A stretch of 64,000 nucleotides of DNA, taken from contig QQVD01000030.1 of assembly GCA_003388555.1 (NCBI GenBank), positions 62,001 to 126,000 of the forward strand. Reading direction: 5' to 3'. A program made the translations under genes and the position numbers. The number at the start of each line of letters is the position of its first letter. Positions within the stretch are counted from its first letter, which is position 1. Shown one piece after another: positions 1 to 8,438 of the stretch. The notes beneath the pieces are model-generated. The model was not told the DNA's origin and made no database searches. It saw only the letters and a program-made list of their open reading frames with translations. This DNA comes from Acidobacteriota bacterium (lineage in GTDB: Bacteria > Acidobacteriota > Thermoanaerobaculia > Multivoradales > Multivoraceae).

Positions 1-92
1 GAAGCGAGCCGGATGACCGATAAACCCCCACCTCTATCCTCCCCCTGAAGCGAGCCGGATGACCGATAAACCCCCACCTCTATCCTCCCCCT
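1..92. repeat. 46-bp perfect tandem duplication
   Basis: The unit at 1-46 is repeated exactly at 47-92. Each unit begins GAAGCGAGCCGGATGACCGA and ends with a C-run. The second unit runs into a hairpin at 84-103 whose arms are CCTCCCCC and GGGGGAGG. A sequence resembling the unit start, read in the other orientation context, also occurs near 3275-3310, so it probably belongs to the dispersed intergenic repeat family of this genome. The window edge may hide further copies. Confidence 0.9.
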
Positions 93-156
93 GAAGGGGG
101 AGGAAGTCGGCGGGTCGCGGCTTCGGTGCGAGCTCGCGGTCACACCTCCCAGCATC

Positions 157-188
157 GTCATCCCGGACTTGATCCGGGATCCACGCGT
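157..188. repeat. GATC-centred palindromic intergenic repeat, copy 1
   Basis: The core is CCCGGACTTGATCCGGG followed by ATCCACGCG. Related copies are at 441-474 (diverged), 2995-3027 (inverted), 15077-15106 and 15305-15334. All copies are intergenic and can fold into a short hairpin. Confidence 0.8.
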
Positions 189-237
189 TACCTGTGGCGG
201 CAACGACGCGCGTGCGACGAGAGCGCTGGCTCGGAGA

Positions 238-311
238 CCCCGAAGCCGAAGCGAGCGGTGGCGAGCTGAGCCGCAGGAGCGGCAGGGTGAGCCTGCGAAA
301 CGCTGATGCTC
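238..311 (-). repeat. large intergenic repeat block, copy a (inverted)
   Basis: Read on the minus strand this segment matches the blocks at 3076-3152, 3190-3267 and 59699-59774. The shared features are a GGCTCACCCTGCC-like start, GCGGCTCAGCTCGC in the middle and CGCTCGCTTCGGC at the end. It lies outside genes, next to a C/G-run palindrome as the other copies do. Confidence 0.75.
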
Positions 312-368
312 ATTCCTCGGCCTTGTTCCCTGAAAAGAGCGTTCGCTTCACGAGACACCCTCACCCTG

Positions 369-390
369 CCCTCCCCCTGCAGGGGGAGGG
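369..390. repeat. perfect 22-bp palindrome (C-run/G-run)
   Basis: The arms are CCCTCCCCCTG and CAGGGGGAGGG. The same arms with a TTCA-type centre recur at 3047-3068, and shorter versions occur at 84-103, 3170-3183 and 59669-59683. It could form a strong hairpin in RNA. It is a recurrent part of the intergenic repeat family and not a clear terminator, because no gene ends nearby. Confidence 0.75.
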
Positions 391-440
391 ACGGAGGGTC
401 GCGGACGGTTCGGGCCATGGAACGGTGCTCCCATTCCTCT

Positions 441-474
441 GTCATTCCCGCGCAGGCGGGAACCCACGCGTTGC
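441..474. repeat. GATC-type palindromic repeat, copy 2 (diverged centre)
   Basis: It begins GTCATTCCCGC and ends GCGGGAACCCACGCG, so the outer frame (GTCATccc...CCACGCG) is kept while the centre reads GCAGGC in place of TTGATC. It resembles the copy at 157-188 in layout. Confidence 0.65.
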
Positions 475-736
475 TTGAGGCGGTGACGGAGGGCGGTGCG
501 ACCAGCAGTAGGCGACCCTCGAGATGAGCACGCCCGGCCTGGTGAACGCCTCTGACCGCCGGCGACTCCGCTCGAAGCAGGACAGTCAGAGACGTACGCG
601 TCGCCCCCCGTGTCGCCACCACCCGGCATGCCACCCTTCGATACTCTCGCCCGACCCGTCGTCCAGAGCGAACCGGCCGATCCCGGCCCCTCGCGATCCA
701 GAGCGCCTTCGCCTCGCCCGCCACAGGAGCCTCCGC

Positions 737-1681
737 ATGCCCTTCCGCAACCGCGTCACCCAGATGCTCGGCGTCGACATCCCGATCGTGCAGGCGCCGA
801 TGGGTTGGATCGCGAGAGCCCAGCTCGCCTCGCAGGTCTCCGAGGCCGGCGCCTTCGGCATCATCGAGACGTCGTCCGGTCAGCTCGACGAGATCCGCGG
901 CGAGATCGCCAAGATGCGCCAGCTCACCGACAAGCCGTTCGGCGTCAACATCGCGCAGGCCTTCATCCGCGATCCCGGCATCATCGACTTCGTCATCGAG
1001 CAGGGGGTGCGCTTCGTCACCACCTCGGCCGGCGATCCGCGCAAGTACACCGAGACGCTGAAGAACGCCGGCCTCACCGGCTTCCACGTCGTGCCGACCC
1101 TGCGCGCCGCGCTCAAGGCGGTCGACGCCGGGGTCGACGGCCTGGTGGTCGAGGGCGCCGAGGGCGGCGGCTTCAAGAACCACCAGGACGTGGCGACCAT
1201 GGTGCTGCTGCCGCTGATCCGCAGCAAGGTCGACGTGCCGCTGATCGCTGCCGGCGGCATCTGCGACGGCCGCACCATGGCGGCGGCGTTCGTGCTCGGC
1301 GCCGAAGGCGTGCAGATGGGCACCCGCATGGTCTCCGCCCTCGAGTCGCCGATCCACGACAACTGGAAGCAGGCCATCGTCGACGCCGCCGAGACCGGCA
1401 CCGTGCTGCTCAAGCCCGAGGGCCAGCCGGCGCTGCGGGCGCTGCGCACCGAGCGCACCACCCGGCTCGAGCGCGGCGAGGGCAACCCGATGCAGGAGCT
1501 GCGCGACGGCGCCATGAAGGTCTACTTCGGCGGCGAGCTCGAGGCCGGCGTCGCGCTCACCGGCCAGGTCGCCGGCCGCATCGACTCCGTCAAGCCGGTG
1601 CGCGAGATCATCGAGCAGACCACCCGCGAGTTCTTCACCTGCGTCGGCGAGCTCGGCGCCTACACCGCGTCGTCGGTGTGA
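737..1681 (+). CDS. nitronate monooxygenase / 2-nitropropane dioxygenase-like flavoprotein
   Basis: A 314-residue cytoplasmic protein. The family are FMN-dependent TIM barrels that oxidise alkyl nitronates; some members are enoyl reductase-like and the real substrate is unknown here. The N-terminus (RNRVTQMLGVDIPIVQAPMG) is the usual start of the family. The phosphate-binding segment AAGGICDGRTMAAAFVLGA is followed by GVQMGTRM, both typical of the FMN site. The start was chosen at ATG 737 because AGGAG at 725-729 precedes it by seven bases; the open frame upstream to 524 lacks family similarity. It is followed after 37 bases by an acyl-CoA dehydrogenase, so the two may share a transcript. Confidence 0.87.
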   Translation: MPFRNRVTQMLGVDIPIVQAPMGWIARAQLASQVSEAGAFGIIETSSGQLDEIRGEIAKMRQLTDKPFGVNIAQAFIRDPGIIDFVIEQGVRFVTTSAGDPRKYTETLKNAGLTGFHVVPTLRAALKAVDAGVDGLVVEGAEGGGFKNHQDVATMVLLPLIRSKVDVPLIAAGGICDGRTMAAAFVLGAEGVQMGTRMVSALESPIHDNWKQAIVDAAETGTVLLKPEGQPALRALRTERTTRLERGEGNPMQELRDGAMKVYFGGELEAGVALTGQVAGRIDSVKPVREIIEQTTREFFTCVGELGAYTASSV

Positions 1682-1718
1682 GCCGTCGACGCCAGGAGCG
1701 TCTCCGGACCCGACTCCC

Positions 1719-2894
1719 ATGATCTCCCCCGACATCCTCGACCTCGACTTCCCTGCCTATCTGGAGCGCATCCGCCGCTTCACCGACGAAGAGCTGATCC
1801 CCGGCGAGGCCGAGATGGTCGCCGAGGGCGCGGTGCCCGACCGGCTGATGACCCGCCTCCGCGAGCTCGGCCTCTTCGCCATCACCCTGCCGCGCGAGTG
1901 GGGCGGCCTCGGCTGGAGCGTCGAGGAGCAGGTGCGGCTCACCTTCGAGTTCACCCGCGCCTCCTGCGTCTACCGCTCGCGCTTCTCGACCACCATCGGC
2001 CTCTGCTCGCAGGTGCTGCTCGACCACGGCACCGAGGCGCAGCGCCAGCGTTACCTGCGCGCGATGGCGGCCGGCGACTGCGTCGCCGCGTTCGCCCTCA
2101 CCGAGGAGGCGGCGGGCTCCGACGCCGGCAACGTGCAGACGACGGCGATCCGGGACGGCGACGACTACGTGATCTCGGGCAGCAAGCGCTACATCACCAA
2201 CGGCGCCTGGGCCGACCTGCTGATCGTCTTCGCCCGCACCGACCCGGAGACACCCGGCCACCGCGGCACCTCTTCGATCCTGGTGCCGCAGGGCACCCCC
2301 GGCGTCAGCAGCCGGCTGCCCGAGCAGATGAACGGTCACGCCGAGGGTCCCGTCGCCGAGCTCTTCTTCGACGACGTGCGCGTGCCGCGCGCCAACCTGG
2401 TCGGCGAGCACGAGGGCGCCGGCCTGCGCCAGGCGCTGCGCGGCATCAACCACGCCCGCACCCACGTCGCCGCCACCGCCGTCGGCCAGGCGACGCGGCT
2501 GCTCGACGAGGCCACCCGCTTCGCCACGTCGCGCGAACAGTTCGGTCAGCCCCTAGCCGACTTCGGCGCCGTCGAGGCGATGCTCGGCCGCAGCTACGCC
2601 GAGCTCGAGGCCGGCCGCGCCCTGATCCTCGACTGCGCCCGCCAGTTCGACGGCGGCGAGATCCCCGCCGAGCGGATCGCCGCCGCCAAGCTCTACTGCA
2701 CCGAGATGGCCTCCGAGATCGCCGACCGCGCGGTGCAGATCCTCGGCGGCGCCGGCATCGTCGGCGATCACCCGGTGCCCCGCATGTGGCGCGACGTGCG
2801 CGCCCTGCGCATCTACGAAGGCGCCTCGCAGATCCACGAGCGCAACCTGGCGCGGTACCTGAAGAAGGGCGTGCAGGGCGCGTCGCGCCGCTGA
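1719..2894 (+). CDS. acyl-CoA dehydrogenase (SCAD/MCAD-type catalytic Glu)
   Basis: A 391-residue FAD enzyme expected to catalyse alpha,beta-dehydrogenation of an acyl-CoA thioester. Visible family motifs are FALTEEAAGSDAGNVQTTA in the FAD/substrate region, the SKRYITNG segment, and RIYEGASQIHERNLARY near the C-terminus. The Glu in YEGAS (about residue 367) is at the classical catalytic position of short- and medium-chain enzymes. AGGAG at 1694-1698 is about 20 bases upstream of the ATG, rather far. It follows the nitronate monooxygenase-like gene by 37 bases. The second dehydrogenase, at 7101-8249, uses the other catalytic-Glu arrangement, so the two are not recent duplicates. Chain-length specificity cannot be read from sequence. 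Confidence 0.93.
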   Translation: MISPDILDLDFPAYLERIRRFTDEELIPGEAEMVAEGAVPDRLMTRLRELGLFAITLPREWGGLGWSVEEQVRLTFEFTRASCVYRSRFSTTIGLCSQVLLDHGTEAQRQRYLRAMAAGDCVAAFALTEEAAGSDAGNVQTTAIRDGDDYVISGSKRYITNGAWADLLIVFARTDPETPGHRGTSSILVPQGTPGVSSRLPEQMNGHAEGPVAELFFDDVRVPRANLVGEHEGAGLRQALRGINHARTHVAATAVGQATRLLDEATRFATSREQFGQPLADFGAVEAMLGRSYAELEAGRALILDCARQFDGGEIPAERIAAAKLYCTEMASEIADRAVQILGGAGIVGDHPVPRMWRDVRALRIYEGASQIHERNLARYLKKGVQGASRR

Positions 2895-2994
2895 GAGACG
2901 GCCGCTCCACGCAACCGCCTGACCCTGGCATCGGCTGGGACTTCCCAGGTTCAGCGCTCTCGTCGCACCGCGCGGCGAGAGCCGCCACAGGCAA

Positions 2995-3027
2995 CGCGTG
3001 GATCCCGGATCAAGTCCGGGATGACGA
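2995..3027. repeat. GATC-centred palindromic repeat, copy 3 (inverted)
   Basis: It reads ACGCGTGGATCCCGGATC, then AAGTCCGGGATGACG, which is the reverse complement of the copy at 157-188 over nearly its whole length. It lies just after the acyl-CoA dehydrogenase gene. Confidence 0.8.
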
Positions 3028-3046
3028 AGCCGCGAGCCTCCGCCAA

Positions 3047-3068
3047 CCCTCCCCCTTCAGGGGGAGGG
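3047..3068. repeat. C/G-run palindrome
   Basis: The arms are CCCTCCCCC and GGGGGAGGG around a TTCA centre. It is nearly identical to the palindrome at 369-390 and may work as a hairpin terminator between convergent genes. Confidence 0.7.
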
Positions 3069-3075
3069 CAGAGGA

Positions 3076-3152
3076 ACGAGCGTCAGTCTTCGCAGGCTCG
3101 ACTGCCTCTCGTGCGGCTCAGCTCGCTGACGCTCGCTTCGGCGTGGGGGTGT
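3076..3152 (+). repeat. large intergenic repeat block, copy b
   Basis: It contains CGCAGGCTCGACTGCC, TGCGGCTCAGCTCGC and CGCTCGCTTCGGCGTG, matching copies at 238-311 (inverted), 3190-3267 and 59699-59774. Two copies lie head-to-tail in this one gap. Confidence 0.75.
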
Positions 3153-3189
3153 CTCGTGAGGCGAGCGCCCCTTCAGGGGGCGGGTAGGA

Positions 3190-3267
3190 AAGAGCGTCAG
3201 CGTTCCCAGGCTCACCCTGCCGCTCCTGCGGCTCAGCTCGCTACCGCTCGCTTCGGCTTCGGGGGTT
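3190..3267 (+). repeat. large intergenic repeat block, copy c
   Basis: The best-preserved direct-orientation copy. It carries AGGCTCACCCTGCCGCTCC, TGCGGCTCAGCTCGC and CGCTCGCTTCGGCTTCGGGG, and is followed by a GTCATCCGGCTCGCTTC element like the one at the start of the window. Confidence 0.75.
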
Positions 3268-3315
3268 CACCCGTCATCCGGCTCGCTTCAGGCCTGCGAG
3301 CGACCGACCAACCCC

Positions 3316-5091
3316 CTACTCCACCTTCTCCCCCGGCATCTCGCGGCCACCCTGGTGGATGGTCACCGTCGACACCGCACCGTCCTCGCGCCCGAAGGTG
3401 ACCTGGGCGTCGACGACTTCGAGGAAGAAGGCGTCGGTCGCCTCGGCGAACAGCTCCACTTCGGGCTGACCCGGCAGCTGCGAGAAGACCCGGTTGCCGT
3501 CGACCCGGATCGTCATCTCGAAACCGGGCTGCATCTTGTAGGTGCCGGCGTAGGCGGCCGCCTGCTCGGCGCTGATCTCGATCTTGGTGCGGGTCTGCAC
3601 CTCCTCGTCGGTGAGGTCGGCGCGCTCGGCCTCCTCGGCGCCGTCGGGATGGAAGAGCATGTGGCTCACCTCGCCGTCCTCGCCGAGCACGAAGTCGAGG
3701 TAGCTGAACGTGTTCTCGTAGAAGAAGCGCGTCTCGCTCTCGGGCAGGATCTCGAAGCGCTGGCCGCCGCTGCGCTGGGTGTGCAGCTTGCCGTCGGCGA
3801 AGGTCACCGTGCGGGTGTCGTCCTCGCCGATGCGGTAGACGCCGACGTAGCGGCGCAGCGTCTCCTCGGGCAGCTCGATCGCCTTGCGCTCGGGGAACGG
3901 ATCGCCGACCGCGATCGCCGCCAGCTGCTGCGCCACGCGCGACGGCGACTTGGCGTTGTCGGTGTTGTTGGCCAGCACCGCGACGTAGACGTCGTCCTGC
4001 GGCAGGTAGAGGGCGTAGGTGCGGAAGCCGTGGATGCCACCGCCGTGCTGGATCATCTCGCGACCGCGCAGCTCGCCGATGGCGAAGCCGTAGCCGTAGC
4101 CGACCTCCTCGCCGTCGTCGGTGGTGAACGAGGTCCACAGCGCCTTCGCCTGCTCCGGCTTCATCAGCTCGCCACCGTGCAGGGCGCGGTTCCAGCGCGC
4201 CAGATCGTCGACCGAGGACATCAGGCTGCCGGCGGCGTAGGGCTGCGTCATGCTGAGGAAGGGCGCGTTCCGCCACTCGTCGCCCTCCTTCTCGTAGCCC
4301 TCCACCCGGTCGTCCACGATCTGCTCGGGATCGTCGTAGTGGGTGTGCGCCATGCCGAGCGGCGTGAAGATGCGCTCCTGCAGGAACTCGGCGTAGCTCT
4401 TGCCGGTGACCTTCTCGATGATCGCGCCGAGCAGCACGTAGCCCGAGTTGTTGTAGAGATGACGCTCGCCCGGCGCGAAGTCGATCGGCTCGTCGTCGAA
4501 GACGTCGATCAGCTCGTCGACCGTCAGGTCGCGACGGATCTCCTGGTCCATGTAGCCCGGGATGCCGGTGTAGCTCTTGATGCCGGAGGTGTGGGCCAGA
4601 AGCTGCTCGACGGTGACCGGCTCGTCGGTCTGCGGGAAGTCGGGCAGGAACTTGGTGAGCGGATCGTCGAGCGAGAGCTGTCCCTCGAGCTCGAGCAGCC
4701 GGATCGCCACCCCGGTGAACTGCTTGGTGATCGAGCCGAGGCGGAAGATCATGTCGGGCTCGAGCGCCACCTCGTGCTCCATGTCGGCCATGCCGCGCGC
4801 GGCGCGGTAGACCACCTCGCCGCCGCGGGTGACGATCGCCGCCGCGCCCGGCTCGGCCGGGTCGTACGCCTTCTCCATCACCGCCGCGTAAGGCGCCGCG
4901 GCGGCTTCGTCGGCCGACGCCTTGGCGAAACCGGGTGCGCTCATTCCGCCGACCGTGAGCAGCAGTGCCGCGGTGAGGCACGTGGCGACGACTCTGCCGC
5001 CACGCTGCAGACCACGCCGCTGTTGAGGCCGTCGGGCTGAGTGCGACGGGCGGGCCTGCGGACGGTCGATCGATGGATGGCTCTGGTGCAT
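3316..5091 (-). CDS. secreted serine hydrolase, beta-lactamase class C / esterase family
   Basis: A 591-residue exported protein of the serine beta-lactamase-like family, which includes D-aminopeptidases, esterases and PBP4*-like proteins. A hydrophobic segment at about residues 34-50 follows a long basic N-terminus, consistent with a signal peptide. Catalytic motifs are visible: S120-I-T-K123 (SxxK) in RLGSITKQF, Y213-N-N215 (YxN), and HGGG in MIQHGGGIHGF as the KTG-like third motif. The C-terminal 200 residues hold repeated beta-rich segments typical of the extended members. The start at 5091 follows GAGGAA at a good spacing. It is divergent to the membrane-protein gene at 5257. Substrate is unknown; a true beta-lactamase role is unlikely given the HGGG motif and extra domain. 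Confidence 0.88.
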   Translation of the reverse strand: MHQSHPSIDRPQARPSHSARRPQQRRGLQRGGRVVATCLTAALLLTVGGMSAPGFAKASADEAAAAPYAAVMEKAYDPAEPGAAAIVTRGGEVVYRAARGMADMEHEVALEPDMIFRLGSITKQFTGVAIRLLELEGQLSLDDPLTKFLPDFPQTDEPVTVEQLLAHTSGIKSYTGIPGYMDQEIRRDLTVDELIDVFDDEPIDFAPGERHLYNNSGYVLLGAIIEKVTGKSYAEFLQERIFTPLGMAHTHYDDPEQIVDDRVEGYEKEGDEWRNAPFLSMTQPYAAGSLMSSVDDLARWNRALHGGELMKPEQAKALWTSFTTDDGEEVGYGYGFAIGELRGREMIQHGGGIHGFRTYALYLPQDDVYVAVLANNTDNAKSPSRVAQQLAAIAVGDPFPERKAIELPEETLRRYVGVYRIGEDDTRTVTFADGKLHTQRSGGQRFEILPESETRFFYENTFSYLDFVLGEDGEVSHMLFHPDGAEEAERADLTDEEVQTRTKIEISAEQAAAYAGTYKMQPGFEMTIRVDGNRVFSQLPGQPEVELFAEATDAFFLEVVDAQVTFGREDGAVSTVTIHQGGREMPGEKVE

Positions 5092-5246
5092 GTGTGGGGT
5101 TCCTCGGTCTCGGGTTCGGGGTCGGCAGGCGCCGCGGCTTCTTCACACGGTGCGCGCCTCGCCGGCGAGCGTCGCGCTGCTACTGTGCGGCGCCGCTCAG
5201 GTGACGGATCGCAGGTCCCGGACAGCACTCGGGGCGAGCGCCGACT

Positions 5247-5259
5247 GGAGATCTCCTTG
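5247..5259 (+). promoter_or_regulatory. ribosome binding site deciding a TTG start
   Basis: GGAG at 5247-5250 lies six bases upstream of TTG 5257, directly before a signal-anchor-like hydrophobic sequence. No ATG or GTG in the same frame nearby has a comparable site. Confidence 0.55.
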
Positions 5260-6785
5260 CGCCGACTGCTTCTGGCTCTCACGGTGGCCTCGATTCTGGC
5301 GCAGGCCGGGCTGCACGTCCTCTACGTGCAGACGGTGGCGTCGGGTTTCGGCTGCGATGCGGCGACGCTGCGCTGCCCGGATGAGGCCGGCGGCGCCGTG
5401 TCGCTGTGGGACGAGCCGGCCGCCGAGCTGCCGTGGGCCAACCGCGACACATCGACCTACGTGTGGCCTGCGAAGCGGGCGCGCGAGGGTGGCCTCGGCC
5501 TGCTGGCGAGCGACCTGCACCGACGCTCGCCTGGCCTGCCGCTGCTCCTGCTGGCGCTCGACGGGGCCGGGCTGGCGCCCGAGACCCTGGTGTGGCTGAG
5601 CGCCCTGGCCGCGGTGCTCGCCACTACCTTCGCCGCCGCCTTCTGCGGCCGCTGGTTCGGGCCGGCCGCGGCGCTCGCGGCGGCGCTGCTCGGCGCCGTG
5701 TGGTCGAGCTCCTACCGCATGGTGCCGATCCTGGGCCCCGACGCACTGCACGCCAGCCTGTTCACGATCGCCTGCTGCGCTCTGCTCTGGGCAGGTCTCT
5801 CGCGCCGCACCGCCTGGCTGGCCCTGGCGGTGGCGGCGCTGGTGGCGGCCCAGCTGCTGCGCCCTTCGCTCGCCTTCGCGGCGGCGCCGGTGGCGCTGGC
5901 CCTGGCGCCGCTGCTGCTGCGAAGGCGCCCCGAGGAGGCGTCGCAGGAGCCCGGCCGGAGCGGCCGCCGCGCCCCGGCTGCAGCGATCGCCGTCGCGCTG
6001 CTGGCGGCTCTCGTCGCCGTGCCGCTGACCCAGGCGTCGTTGAATCGATGGTTCCACGGCGAGCTCACTCTCTCCCAGATCGGCAAGACCACCCTCGCCT
6101 GCTACGCCGGGGCGCGGCTGCGGGTGGAGGTCGAGGGGGCCCGCTTCGCCGACGCGCGCCGCGAGTGCGACGAGAGGATGCGCGGCGACGCTGCCAGCCG
6201 CCAGGAGGAGTACGAGCGGGCGGTGCACGGATTTCGCGCCCGACCGGGGGCGACGGCGCGCTCCTTCGCCGCGGAGGCGCTGCGCCAGCTCGACTTCCCG
6301 CCCCGCCTCGAGTACGCCGAGGCGCAGGCCACAGCGCCCTGCCGCCGGCACTGGTGCACTGGTTCAGGGAGACCCGGCTGCTGCGCCTGCTCTGGCTGCT
6401 CGCCGCGCTCGGGGCCTGGCGGCTGGCGCGTCTGTCGACGAGGCCGCGCGGACAGCATGAAGAGCCCGAGGGGCGCCGTCGGCTGGCTGCGCTCGGCGGG
6501 CTCGGCGGCCTCGCCGCGGTGCTCGGCCTCTGCCTGATGCTGGCGCTGCTCAACTCCGTCTCCCACCTGGTCGGCTCGCGGTTGCGGCTGCCGATCGAGC
6601 AGCTGGCCCTGGTGTTCGCGGCGCTCGGGCTCACCTGGCCGTGGGCTCTGCGCCACCGCGTCGGCGGCTGGGCGCAGGCGCTGCCTTCCGTCGTGACGCG
6701 ACAGCTGGCACGGCAGCAGCCGCCGGGGGTACCGGTGCGGACGCGAGTGGCGTGGCGGGCGCTGCGCCCGTTCCGCCGCCGCTAA
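5257..6785 (+). pseudogene. frameshifted polytopic membrane protein, possibly GT39/ArnT-like
   Basis: About 508 residues if the frame is repaired. From TTG 5257 the frame encodes MRRLLLALTVASILAQAG, then a lumenal loop with GFGCDAATLRCPDE, then six or more alanine/leucine-rich membrane helices. Near 6330-6345 coding shifts by one base: upstream reads LEYAEAQATAP, downstream continues as LPPALVHWFRETRLLRLLWL in the frame ending at TAA 6785, with three further helices. Neither half is a plausible full protein alone. The spacing of helices, a GPDALHASLF segment and a large loop before the frameshift resemble GT39-type glycosyltransferases using lipid-linked sugars; this is a weak inference. A sequencing or assembly indel, a true mutation or programmed slippage are all possible; no obvious slippery heptamer was seen. 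Confidence 0.6.
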
Positions 6786-7100
6786 CGGCGACGAGCTCCC
6801 CTGGGGGCCGAAACGCCGCCGCACGGCGAGGATCCGCCGACGGAGCCGAGGCCGCGGGGCTTCGGGCGCCTGCGCCACCCGACGGGCGGCGATACAGTCC
6901 TCGTCGGCTCCACCGCCGCCCGCGAACGCACGCCAGCGGCCGGTCTGGCTGCCGTGGCCGTCGCCGGTCGCGGCCCGAGGCACCCACGTCCGCCGGCCCC
7001 GGGGCGACGAACGCGACGAGGAACGGACCCCGGGGCGACCCGGGGGCTCCCGACGGCTTTCCCCGTAGAGACTCGAGACCCCAGTAGAGCGAGGACTCCG
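6786..7100 (+). other. intergenic region with GC-rich hairpins
   Basis: No gene is supported in these 315 bases. Around 7028-7047 two CCCCGG/CCCGGGG stretches can pair and may terminate or attenuate transcription ahead of the acyl-CoA dehydrogenase. Only GAGGA at 7091-7095 is a clear signal. Confidence 0.4.
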
Positions 7101-8249
7101 ATGCAACGCACCCTGTTCGAAGACCACCACCACAGCTTCCGCGACGCCGCGCGCCGCTTCATCGCCAAGGAGATCGTGCCGCACGACGAGCAATGGCACG
7201 CCGAAGGCAAGGTGAGCAAGGAGATGTTCCGCAAGGCCGGCGAGCAGGGCCTGCTCGGCTTCGAGGTCGACGAGCGCTACGGCGGCACCGGGATGTGCGA
7301 CTTCCGCCTCAACGCCATCGTCGACGAGGAGCTGCAGATGGCGGGGGTGTGCTCGTCGGGCTTCTGCATCACCCTGCACAACGACATCTGCATGCCCTAC
7401 TTCACCGAGCTCACCAACGACGAGCAGAAGGAACGCTGGCTGCCGAAGCTGGTCTCCGGCGAGGCGATGGCGGCGCTGGCGATGACCGAGCCCGGCACCG
7501 GCAGCGACCTGGCGTCGATCCGCACCACCGCCCAGCGCGACGGCGACCACTACGTGGTCAACGGCTCGAAGACCTTCATCACCAACGGCATCAACTCCGA
7601 TCTCGTCGTCGTCGCCGTGAAGACCGATCCCTCCGAGCGCCACAAGGGCATGAGCCTGCTGGTGCTCGAGGAGGGCATGGAGGGCTTCGAGCGCGGCCGC
7701 AACCTCGAGAAGATCGGCCTCAAGAGCCAGGACACCGCCGAGCTCTTCTTCAAGGACGTGCGGGTGCCGGTGAGCAACCGCCTCGGCAACGAGGGCGAGG
7801 GCTTCCTCAACCTGGTCAGGAACCTGCCGCGCGAGCGCCTCAGCATCGCCGTCGTCGCCGTCGCCCACGCCCGCTACTCCTTCGAGCTCGGCCTCCAGTA
7901 CGCCCGCGAGCGCCAGGCCTTCGGCCAGCCGATCGGCAAGTTCCAGCACAACCGCTTCCTGCTCGCCGAGCTCAAGACCGAGGTCGAGCTAGGCCAGGCC
8001 TTCGTCGACCGCCAGATCGAGGCCCTCAACCAGGGCACCCTCACCGCCGAGGACGCCGCCATGTCGAAGTACTGGTGCGCCGAGCTGCAGAACCGCGTCG
8101 CCGACCGCTGCCTGCAGCTCCACGGCGGCTACGGCTACATGGCCGAGTACCCGATCTCGAGGGCGTTTCTGGATGCCCGCATCCAGACGATCTACGGCGG
8201 CACGAGCGAGATCATGAAGGAGATCGTGGGGAGGGGATTGGGTTTGTGA
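7101..8249 (+). CDS. acyl-CoA dehydrogenase (LCAD/IVD-type catalytic Glu)
   Basis: A 382-residue FAD enzyme of beta-oxidation or amino-acid catabolism. Motifs include ALAMTEPGTGSDLASIRTTA (about residues 125-144), NGSKTFITNGINSDL (154-168) and the C-terminal IYGGTSEIMKEIVGR. The usual catalytic Glu in YEGTSEI is Gly here, as in long-chain and isovaleryl-type enzymes, and a Glu is present at the alternative position, E245 in LPRERLSIA. That pair of changes argues for an active enzyme of the LCAD/IVD class. GAGGA at 7091-7095, five bases from the ATG, fixes the start. The gene stands alone between a hairpin-rich gap and the accessory island. Confidence 0.93.
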   Translation: MQRTLFEDHHHSFRDAARRFIAKEIVPHDEQWHAEGKVSKEMFRKAGEQGLLGFEVDERYGGTGMCDFRLNAIVDEELQMAGVCSSGFCITLHNDICMPYFTELTNDEQKERWLPKLVSGEAMAALAMTEPGTGSDLASIRTTAQRDGDHYVVNGSKTFITNGINSDLVVVAVKTDPSERHKGMSLLVLEEGMEGFERGRNLEKIGLKSQDTAELFFKDVRVPVSNRLGNEGEGFLNLVRNLPRERLSIAVVAVAHARYSFELGLQYARERQAFGQPIGKFQHNRFLLAELKTEVELGQAFVDRQIEALNQGTLTAEDAAMSKYWCAELQNRVADRCLQLHGGYGYMAEYPISRAFLDARIQTIYGGTSEIMKEIVGRGLGL

Positions 8250-8438
8250 GGCGGATTGGTCGCAGCTGACACGCAGAGTACTGACACCTGCCGAATCGAG
8301 GTGGTCGCGCTGTCCCCGCCGTTCTTCTCTAGAATCAAGAGCGAAACTGACAGCTCTTGAGGGATTGCTCGGACGGCTCGCTGCCGCTCGGCCGCGGCCT
8401 CAGCAACCCCCCCTGAGGGGCCTTGAAGGAGGCGGGAC
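8250..8438. other. intergenic boundary before the accessory island
   Basis: It contains an inverted repeat (8336-8359) and a short C/G-run hairpin at about 8404-8418 that resembles the genome's intergenic repeats. It marks the change from core metabolism to accessory genes. Confidence 0.5.
8336..8359. promoter_or_regulatory. inverted repeat CAAGAGC-N10-GCTCTTG
   Basis: Perfect 7-base arms with a 10-base spacer lie about 80 bases upstream of the endonuclease-like gene at 8439 and 87 bases after the dehydrogenase stop. It could be an operator of the island gene or a terminator; no T-run follows, so an operator is somewhat more likely. Confidence 0.35.

Larger units (their letters stand above)
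93..736. other. repeat-rich intergenic region
   Basis: No convincing gene is seen here. The segment holds two short palindromic repeats (157-188 and 441-474), a larger repeat block in inverse orientation (238-311) and a 22-bp perfect palindrome of C- and G-runs at 369-390. Open frames that cross it read through repeats and lack ribosome binding sites. It precedes the nitronate monooxygenase-like gene whose ribosome binding site is at 725-729. Confidence 0.7.
2895..3315. other. repeat-rich intergenic region between convergent genes
   Basis: The 421 bases between the ends of two convergent genes consist almost entirely of repeats: an inverted GATC-type palindrome (2995-3027), a C/G-run hairpin (3047-3068), two copies of the larger block (3076-3152 and 3190-3267) and a small C/G hairpin near 3170-3183. 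No gene is supported. The hairpins could act as bidirectional terminators for the genes ending at 2894 and 3316. Confidence 0.75.

Noticed and set aside
188-1735. 515-codon open frame on the - strand
   Set aside because: Opposite the nitronate monooxygenase-like gene and the repeat region; no motif, and the N-terminal part translates repeats.
3355-5040. 561-codon open frame on the + strand
   Set aside because: Antisense to the serine hydrolase gene. It is an effect of high GC; the residue mix is Leu/Val/Ala/Arg/Asp-skewed and it has no family motif or ribosome binding site.
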